From Aplectana chamaeleonis (taxonomy: Eukaryota > Nematoda > Chromadorea > Rhabditida > Cosmocercidae): a stretch of DNA of 64,000 bases. The stretch spans positions 124,001 to 188,000 of the forward strand of contig JAPDOI010001160.1 of assembly GCA_029168955.1 (NCBI GenBank), in the 5' to 3' direction. Under the pieces are notes generated by a model. That model saw only the letters and a list, made by a program, of their open reading frames with translations. It did no database searches and was not told the origin of the DNA. Both the position numbers and the translations under genes were made by a program. This document shows positions 55,076 to 64,000 of this stretch, piece after piece (position 1 is the stretch's first letter; each line of letters starts with the position of its first letter).

Positions 55076-55865
55076 CCCACTGAAGTCCTGCGCACTTTTT
55101 TTATACACAATACTCTATGCGAGCTTAACAAAAACTAGCGAGACCTAGCGAAGTTTTCGCTCACAGAAACTTTTGCATGAGCCAACTACCTGAGACGGAT
55201 TAGTTTGTTAGAACGGTGGTGACTGACTTCCGCCTACCCGAAAGTACTCTCCTGAGCAGAGCAAGGTGCCGTACATTTACAGCAGGCCGTGGGTATATCA
55301 AAATGTGGGATCATAAAGCAAAACATAAGAAGCCAGCGGTAAATCGTCGGTTGCCACCGGCACAAAATTCAGAACCCCTTCTGTACTTCCCTTACGTCGC
55401 TACCCACCGCCCTTTTCTTCCAATTTGTAAAGTTCACAAGCGATTATTCTCGCTTTACTGTCTCTATCATGATAAGGAAAAACGCATTCTCATATTATAT
55501 GATGTTTCCTAGTTGACCAACATCATGCCCTTGTTCTCAATGAATGAAATTAGTAGGTGGTTGTTTATGTTTTTGTGGTGCAGATTTTGATAAGCTCAGA
55601 CTTGCAACATATATAAAACTGGTTTTTGGAAGTTAGGGATTCGAAATGACTGAGCGGTTGCAATGAGTGGCGAACAGAGAAGGTGCGGAAGTGAAGCTGC
55701 TGCTTGTATCCTAAAACTGGAAAAAAATGTCGCAGGAGTTCTGCGCCAATCTCAGAACGCGTCCCACGCTTCTCAAGATTCATATTTTCCTATCTATTTC
55801 CTCTCAACAAAAGGTTAAGATTTAGCATAAAAAATTGAAAAACCTTTTTTCAAATTCTACACTCT
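55076..55865. other. Unique spacer between the two minisatellite arrays
   Basis: About 790 bp without the repeat. A 98-codon plus frame (55,216-55,512) and a 72-codon minus frame (55,565-55,783) lack motifs. The array on the left decays through CCCCCCCCCGAAAG at about 55,052; the array on the right begins with diverged units at about 55,870. Confidence 0.6.
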
Positions 55866-58800
55866 TGGTGACGTCCTGCACACTCCCACTGCGGTCCTGC
55901 TAACTTTCGATGACCTGCACACCCCCACTCGGGACCTGTGCATTTTCTACGACGCCCTGCACACTCCAACTGGGGACCTGCGCACTCTCTATGACGTCCT
56001 GCACACTCCCGTTGGGTTCTTCACATTTTCTATGACGCCCTCCACGCTACCATTTGGGTCCTGCACACTTTCTATGACGTGCTGCACACTTCCGTTGGGG
56101 TCCTGCACATTCCTACTTAGGACCTGCGCACTTTCTATGACGTCCTGCACACTCCGATTAGGGTCCTGCACACTTTCTATGACGCCCTGCACACTCCCGC
56201 TGAGGTCCTGCACACTTTCTATGACGTCCTGCACACTTCCACTGGGGTCCTGCACATTCCTACTTAGGACCTGCGCACTTTCTATGACGTCCTGCACACT
56301 CCAATTAGGGTCCTGCACATTCCTACTTAGGACCTGCGCACTTTCAATGACGTCCTGCACACTCCGATTAGGGTCCTGCACACTTTCTATGACGCCCTGC
56401 ACGCTCCCACTGAGGTCCTGCAACACTTTCTATGACGTCCTGCACACTCCCACTGGGGTCCTGCACATTCCTACTTAGGACCTGCGCACTTTCTATGACG
56501 TCCTGCACACTTCGATTAGGGTCCTGCACACTTTCTATGACGCCCTGCACACTCCCACTGAGGTCCTGCACACTTTCTATGACGCCCTGAACACTTCCGC
56601 TGGGGTCCTGCACATTCCTACTTAGGACCTGCGCACTTTCTATGACGTCCTGCACACTCCGATTATGGTCCTGCACACTTTCTATGACGCCCTGCACACT
56701 CCCACTGAGGTCCTGCAATTTTTTCTATGACGTCCGGCACACTTCCGCTGGGTCCTGCACATTTCTACTTAGGACCTGCGCACTTTCTATGACGTCCTGC
56801 ACACTCCACTGAGGCCCTGCACACTTTCTATGACGTCCTGCACACTTCCGCTGGGGTCCTGCACATTCCTACTTAGGACCTGCGCACTTTCTATGACGTC
56901 CTGCACACTCCAATTAGGGTCCTGCACACTTTCTATGACGCCCTGCACACTTCCACTGAGGTCCTGCACACTTTCTATGACGCCCTGAACATTTCCGCTG
57001 GGGTCCTGCACATTCCTACTTAGGACCTGCGCACTTTCAATGACGTCCTGCACACTCCGATTAGGGTCCTGCACACTTTCTATGACGCCCTGCACGCTCC
57101 CACTGAGGTCCTGCAACACTTTCTATGACGTCCTGCACACTCCCACTGGGGTCCTGCACATTCCTACTTAGGACCTGCGCACTTTCTATGACGTCCTGCA
57201 CACTTCGATTGGGGTCCTGCACACTTTCTATGACGCCCTGAACACTCCCACTGAGGTCCGGCACACTTTCTATGACGCCCTGCACACTCCCACTGGGGTC
57301 CTGCACATTCCTACGTAGGACCTGCGCACTTTCTATGACGTCCTGCACACTCCGATTATGGTCCTGCACACTTTCTATGACGCCCTGCACACTCCCACTG
57401 AGTGTCCTGCACACTTTCTATGACGTCCTGCACACTTCCGCTGGGGTCCTGCACATTCCTACTTAGGACCTGCGCACTTTCTATGACGTCCTGCACACCC
57501 AATTAGGGTCCTGCACACTTTCTATGACGCCCTGCACACTCCCACTGAGGTCCTGCACACTTTCTATGACGCCCTGAACACTTCCGCTGGGGTCCTGCAC
57601 ATTCCTACTTAGGACCTGCGCACTTTCAATGACGTCCTGCACACTCCGATTAGGGTCCTGCACACTTTCTATGACGCCCTGCACGCTCCCACTGAGGTCC
57701 TGCAACACTTTCTATGACGTCCTGCACACTCCCACTGGGGTCCTGCACATTCCTACTTAGGACCTGCCCACTTTCTATGACGTCCTGCACACTTCGATTA
57801 GGGTCCTGCACACTTTCTATGACGCCCTGCACACTCCCACTGAGGTCCTGCACACTTTCTATGACGCCCTGAACACTTCCGCTGGGGTCCTGCACATTCC
57901 TACTTAGGACCTGCGCACTTTCAATGACGTCCTGCACACTCCGATTAGGGTCCTGCACACTTTCTATGACGCCCTGCACGCTCCCACTGAGGTCCTGCAA
58001 CACTTTCTATGACGTCCTGCACACTCCCACTGGGGTCCTGCACATTCCTACTTAGGACCTGCGCACTTTCTATGACGTCCTGCACACTTCGATTAGGGTC
58101 CTGCACACTTTCTATGACGCCCTGAACACTCCCACTGAGGTCCTGCACACTTTCTATGACGCATTGCACACTCCGATTATGGTCCTGCACACTTTCTATG
58201 ACGCCCTGCACACTCCCACTGAGGTCCTGCACACTTTCTATGACGTCCTGCACACTTCCGCTGGGGTCCTGCACATTCCTACTTAGGACCTGCGCACTTT
58301 CTATGACGTCCTGCACACTCCAATTAGGGTCCTGCACACTTTCTATGACCCCCTGCACACTCCCACTGAGGTCCTGCACACTTTCTATGACGCCCTGAAC
58401 ACTTCCGCTGGGGTCCTGCACATTCCTACTTAGGACCTGCGCACTTTCAATGAAGTCCTGCACACTCCGATTAGGGTCCTGCACACTTTCTATGACGCCC
58501 TGCACGCTCCCACTGAGGTCCTGCAACACTTTCTATGACGTCCTGCACACTCCCACTGGGGTACTGCACATTCCTACTTAGGACCTGCGCACTTTCTATG
58601 ACGTCCTGCACACACTTCGATTAGGGTCCTGCACACTTTCTATGACGCCCTGAACACTCCCACTGAGGTCCTGCACACTTTCTATGACGCCCTGCACACT
58701 CCCACTGGGGTCCTGCACATTCCTACGTAGGACCTGCGCACTTTCTATGACGTCCTGCACACTCCGATTATGGTCCTGCACACTTTCTATGACGCCCTGC

Positions 58801-61800
58801 ACACTCCCACTGAGGTCCTGCACACTTTCTATGACGTCCTGCACACTTCCGCTGGGGTCCTGCACATCCCTACTTAGGACCTGCGCACTTTCTATGACGT
58901 CCTGCACACTCCGATTAGGGTCCTGCACACTTTCTATGACGCCCTGCACACTCCCACTGGGGTCCTGCACACTTTCTATGACGTCCTGCACACTTCCGCT
59001 GGGGTCCTGCACATTCCTACTTAGGACCTGCGCACTTTCTATGACGTCCTGCACACTTTCTATGACGCCCTGAACACTCCCACTGAGGTCCTGCACACTT
59101 TCTATGACGCCCTGCACACTCCCACTGGGGTCCTGCACATTCCTACGTAGGACCTGCGCACTTTCTATGACGTCCTGCACACTCCGATTATGGTCCTGCA
59201 CACTTTCTATGACGCCCTGCACACTCCCACTGAGGTCCTGCACACTTTCTATGACGCCCTGAACACTTCCGCTGGGGTCCTGCACATTCCTACTTAGGAC
59301 CTGCGCACTTTCAATGACGTCCTGCACACTCCGATTAGGGTCCTGCACACTTTCTATGACGCCCTGCACGCTCCCACTGAGGTCCTGCAACACTTTCTAT
59401 GACGTCCTGCACACTCCCACTGGGGTCCTGCACATTCCTACTTAGGACCTGCGCACTTTCTATGACGTCCTGCACACTTCGATTAGGGTCCTGCACACTT
59501 TCTATGACGCCCTGAACACTCCCACTGAGGTCCTGCACACTTTCTATGACGCCCTGCACACTCCCACTGGGGTCCTGCACATTCCTACGTAGGACATGCG
59601 CACTTTCTATGACGTCCTGCACACTCCGATTATGGTCCTGCACACTTTCTATGACGCCCTGCACACTCCCACTGAGGTCCTGCACACTTTCTATGACGTC
59701 CTGCACACTTCCGCTGGGGTCCTGCACATTCCTACTTAGGACCTGCGCACTTTCTATGACGTCCTGCACACTCCAATTAGGGTCCTGCACACTTTCTATG
59801 ACGCCCTGCACACTTCCGCTGGGGTCCTGCACATTCCTACTTAGGACCTGCGCACTTTCTATGACGTCCTGCACACTCCAATTAGGGTCCTGCACACTTT
59901 CTATGACGCCCTGCACACTCCCACTGAGGTCCTGCACACTTTCTATGACGCCCTGAACACTTCCGCTGGGGTCCTGCACATTCCTACTTAGGACCTGCGC
60001 ACTTTCAATGACGTCCTGCACACTCCGATTAGGGTCCTGCACACTTTCTATGACGCCCTGCACGCTCCCACTGAGGTCCTGCAACACTTTCTATGACGTC
60101 CTGCACACTCCCACTGGGGTCCTGCACATTCCTACTTAGGACCTGCGCACTTTCTATGACGTCCTGCACACTTCGATTAGGGTCCTGCACACTTTCTATG
60201 ACGCCCTGAACACTCCCACTGAGGTCCTGCACACTTTCTATGACGCCCTGCACACTCCACTGGGGTCCTGCACATTCCTACGTAGGACCTGCGCACTTTC
60301 TATGACGTCCTGCACACTCCGATTAGGGTCCTCCACACTTTCTATGACGCCCTGCACACCCCCACTGAGGTCCTGCACACTTTCTATGACGTCCTGCACA
60401 CTTCCGCTGGGGTCTGCACATTCCTACTTAAGACCTGTGCACTTTCTATGACGCCCTGCACACCCACCAGGGTCCTGCACACTTTCTATGACGCCCTGCA
60501 CACTCCCTACTGAGGTCCTGCACACTTTCTATGACGCCCTGAACACTTCCGCTGGGGTCCTGCACATTCCTACTTAGGACCTGCGCACTTTCAATGACGT
60601 CCTGCACACTCGATTAGGGTCCTGCACACTTTCTATGACGCCCTGCACGCTCCCACTGAGGTCCTGCAACACTTTCTATGACGTCCTGCACACTCCCACT
60701 GGGGTCCTGCACATTCCTACTTAGGACCTGCCCACTTTCTATGACGTCCTGCACACTTCGATTAGGGTCCTGCACACTTTCTATGACGCCCTGCACACTC
60801 CCACTGAGGTCCTGCACACTTTCTATGACGCCCTGAACACTTCCGCTGGGGTCCTGCACATTCCTACTTAGGACCTGCGCACTTTCAATGGCGTCCTGCA
60901 CACCCGATTAGGGTCCTGCACACTTTCTATGACGCCCTGCACGCTCCCACTGAGGTCCTGCAACACTTTCTATGACGTCCTGCACACTCCCACTGGGGTC
61001 CTGCACATTCCTACTTAGGACCTGCGCACTTTCTATGACGTCCTGCACACTTCGATTAGGGTCCTGCACACTTTCTATGACGCCCTGAACACTCCCACTG
61101 AGGTCCTGCACACTTTCTATGACGTCCTGCACACTCCGATTATGGTCCTGCACACTTTCTATGACGCCCTGCACACTCCCACTGAGGTCCTGCACACTTT
61201 CTATGACGTCCTGCACACTTCCGCTGGGGTCCTGCACATTCCTACTTAGGACCTGCGCACTTTCTATGACGTCCTGCACACTCCGATTAGGGTCCTGCAC
61301 ACTTTCTATGACGCCCTGCACACTCCCGCTGAGGTCCTGCACACTTTCTATGACGTCCCTGCACACTTCCGCTGGGGTCCTGCACATTCCTACTTAGGAC
61401 CTGCGCACTTTCTATGACGTCCTGCACACACTTCGGGATTAGGGTCCTGCACACTTTCTATGACGCCCTGCACGCTCCCACTGAGGTCCTGCAACACTTT
61501 CTATGACGTCCTGCACACTCCCACTGGGGTCCTGCACATTCCTACTTAGGACCTGCGCACTTTCTATGACGTCCTGCACACTTCGATTAGGGTCCTGCAC
61601 ACTTTCTATGACGCCCTGCACACTCCCACTGAGGTCCTGCACACTTTCTATGACGCCCTGAACACTTCCGCTGGGGTCCTGCACATTCCTACTTAGGACC
61701 TGCGCACTTTCAATGACGTCCTGCACACTCCGATTAGGGTCCTGCACACTTTCTATGACGCCCTGCACGCTCCCACTGAGGTCCTGCAACACTTTCTATG

Positions 61801-64000
61801 ACGTCCTGCACACTCCCATTGGGGTCCTGCACATTCCTACTTAGGACCTGCGCACTTTCTATGACGTCCTGCACACTTCGATTAGGGTCCTGCACACTTT
61901 CTATGACGCCCTGCACACTCCCACTGGGGTCCTGCACATTCCTACGTAGGACCTGCGCACTTTCTATGACGTCCTGCACACTCCGATTATGGTCCTGCAC
62001 ACTTTCTATGACGCCCTGCACACTCCCACTGAGGTCCTGCACACTTTCTATGACGTCCTGCACACTTCCGCTGGGGTCCTGCACATTCCTACTTAGGACC
62101 TGCGCACTTTCTATGACGTCCTGCACACTCCAATTAGGGTCCTGCACACTTTCTATGACGCCCTGCACACTTCCGCTGGGGTCCTGCACATTCCTACTTA
62201 GGACCTGCGCACTTTCAATGACGTCCTGCACACTCCGATTAGGGTCCTGCACACTTTCTATGACGCCCTGCACGCTCCCACTGAGGTCCTGCAACACTTT
62301 CTATGACGTCCTGCACACTCCCACTGGGGTCCTGCACATTCCTACTTAGGACCTGCGCACTTTCTATGACGTCCTGCACACTTCGATTAGGGTCCTGCAC
62401 ACTTTCTATGACGCCCTGAACACTCCCACTGAGGTCCTGCACACTTTCTATGACGCCCTGCACACTCCCACTGGGGTCCTGCACATTCCTACGTAGGACC
62501 TGCGCACTTTCTATGACGTCCTGCACACTCCGATTATGGTCCTGCACACTTTCTATGACGCCCTGCACACTCCCACTGAGGTCCTGCACACTTTCTATGA
62601 CGTCCTGCACACTTCCGCTGGGGTCCTGCACATTCCTACTTAGGACCTGCGCACTTTCTATGACGTCCTGCACACTCCACCAGGGTCCTGCACACTTTCT
62701 ATGACGCCCTGCACACTCCCACTGAGGTCCTGCACACTTTCTATGACGCCCTGAACACTTCCGCTGGGGTCCTGCACATTCCTACTTAGGACCTGCGCAC
62801 TTTCAATGACGTCCTGCACACTCCGATTAGGGTCCTGCACACTTTCTATGACGCCCTGCACGCTCCCACTGAGGTCCTGCAACACTTTCTATGACGTCCT
62901 GCACACTCCCACTGGGGTCCTGCACATTCCTACTTAGGACCTGCCCACTTTCTATGACGTCCTGCACACTTCGATTAGGGTCCTGCACACTTTCTATGAC
63001 GCCCTGCACACTCCCACTGAGGTCCTGCACACTTTCTATGACGTCCTGCACACTCCCACTGGGGTCCTGCACATTCCTACTTAGGACCTGCGCACTTTCT
63101 ATGACGTCCTGCACACTTCGATTAGGGTCCTGCACACTTTCTATGACGCCCTGAACACTCCCACTGAGGTCCTGCACACTTTCTATGACGCATTGCACAC
63201 TCCGATTATGGTCCTGCACACTTTCTATGACGCCCTGCACACTCCCACTGAGGTCCTGCACACTTTCTATGACGTCCTGCACACTTCCGCTGGGGTCCTG
63301 CACATTCCTACTTAGGACCTGCGCACTTTCTATGACGTCCTGCACACTCCAATTAGGGTCCTGCACACTTTCTATGACGCCCTGCACACTCCCACTGAGG
63401 TCCTGCACACTTTCTATGACGCCCTGAACACTTCCGCTGGGGTCCTGCACATTCCTACTTAGGACCTGCGCACTTTCAATGACGTCCTGCACATTCCTAC
63501 TTAGGACCTGCGCACTTTCTATGACGTCCTGCACGCTCCCACTGAGGTCCTGCAACACTTTCTATGACGTCCCTGCACACTCCCACTGGGGTCCTGCACA
63601 TTCCTACTTAGGACCTGCGCACTTTCTATGACGTCCTGCACACTTCGATTAGGGTCCTGCACACTTTCTATGACGCCCTGAACACTCCCACTGAGGTCCT
63701 GCACACTTTCTATGACGCCCTGCACACTCCCACTGGGGTCCTGCACATTCCTACGTAGGACCTGCGCACTTTCTATGACGTCCTGCACACTCCGATTATG
63801 GTGCTGCACACTTTCTATGACGCCCTGCACACTCCCACTGAGGTCCTGCACACTTTCTATGACGTCCTGCTCACTTCCGCTGGGTCCTGCACATTCCTAC
63901 TTAGGACCTGCACACTTTCTATGACGTCCTGCACACTCCAATTAGGGTCTTGGACACTTTCTATGACGCCCTGCACATTCCCACTGGGGTCCTGCACACT
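55866..64000 (+). repeat. 21-bp minisatellite array, second type, running off the window
   Basis: About 385 units of 21 bp, all opening with GTCCTGCACAC-like words but of at least six endings: TTTCTATGAC, TCCCACTGAG, TTCCGCTGGG, ATTCCTACTTAG, TCCGATTAGG/TTATGG, and GACCTGCGCACTTTCTATGAC-type. They alternate in a fixed order. A one-base insertion variant (TGCAACACTTTC) recurs at about 56,415, 57,105, 57,695, 57,990, 58,518, 59,381, 60,073, 60,655, 60,955, 61,486, 61,780, 62,286, 62,871 and 63,552, marking higher-order units of about 295 bp and larger. The +1 base shifts frame each time, which sets the length of the recurrent minus-strand frames. Confidence 0.97.

Noticed and set aside
48905..64000. 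Dozens of open frames of 60-487 codons over the minisatellite, some on both strands at once
   Set aside because: The 21/42-bp period is a multiple of three, so any stop-free unit gives long open frames automatically. Competing frames are equally long, and frame changes coincide with repeat indels.

Overview
The window looks like animal nuclear DNA, most likely from a rhabditid or strongylid nematode. The reasons are an RTE-type retrotransposon relic of a kind abundant in these worms, a Helitron gene split by many introns with nematode-like TTTCAG-type acceptors and GTAAG/GTGAG/GTATG donors, and a dense population of small palindromic DNA elements. No bacterial operon, rRNA or clean tRNA is visible. 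Species assignment is inference. Most of the 64 kb is repeat-derived, and few intact host coding exons can be supported.

Layout. 1-4.9 kb: foldback and hairpin repeats, including a palindrome of about 620 bp, a 42-bp minisatellite and one solo copy of a satellite unit. 5.0-6.2 kb: a frameshifted RTE reverse transcriptase. 6.5-8.3 kb: two inverted-repeat elements. 9.4-23.4 kb: a series of exon-like open segments, all on the minus strand. Several have good splice sites, and two junctions (18.8/14.5 kb and 13.0/9.6 kb) keep reading phase, so one large host gene with multi-kb, MITE-filled introns is likely; its function is not recognised. 24-26.8 kb: a cluster of MITEs. 27.0-30.66 kb: a 113-bp satellite whose every unit carries a perfect hairpin, and which flips strand at about 29,884. 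31.35-36.08 kb: a 4.7-kb block bounded by inverted repeats of about 215-250 bp and filled with nested smaller elements. 36.85-41.85 kb: an intron-rich, decayed Helitron Rep/Pif1-like helicase gene on the plus strand, with later insertions sitting in its introns. 42.1-42.75 kb: a 21-bp minisatellite encoding alanine/glutamate-rich heptads. 43.3-45.1 kb: degraded or unidentified coding segments, including a convincing minus-strand terminal exon. 46.4-48.0 kb: more palindromic elements.

48.9-64 kb (continuing past the window) is the most striking part: about 14 kb of a 21/42-bp minisatellite built on GTCCTGCACAC, with higher-order periods (503 bp, 712 bp, about 295/590 bp and about 5.03 kb). Its left end is an inverted structure. 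A short array (48,905-49,165) lies in the opposite orientation, then come two inverted unique arms, and between them a fragment of a palindromic element seen elsewhere in the window. This is the architecture of Foldback (FB)-type transposons, whose long inverted repeats are made of short tandem repeats, but with one arm hugely expanded. The 113-bp satellite shows the same head-to-tail then inverted organisation. The proposal that these satellites grew out of foldback-type elements is inference from sequence layout.

The repeats share ends: at least four element types with unlike interiors carry a terminal motif like GGCAGTGTTCACGATAA, and another set carries TTAAAGGCAC. One autonomous source, not in this window, may have mobilised them.
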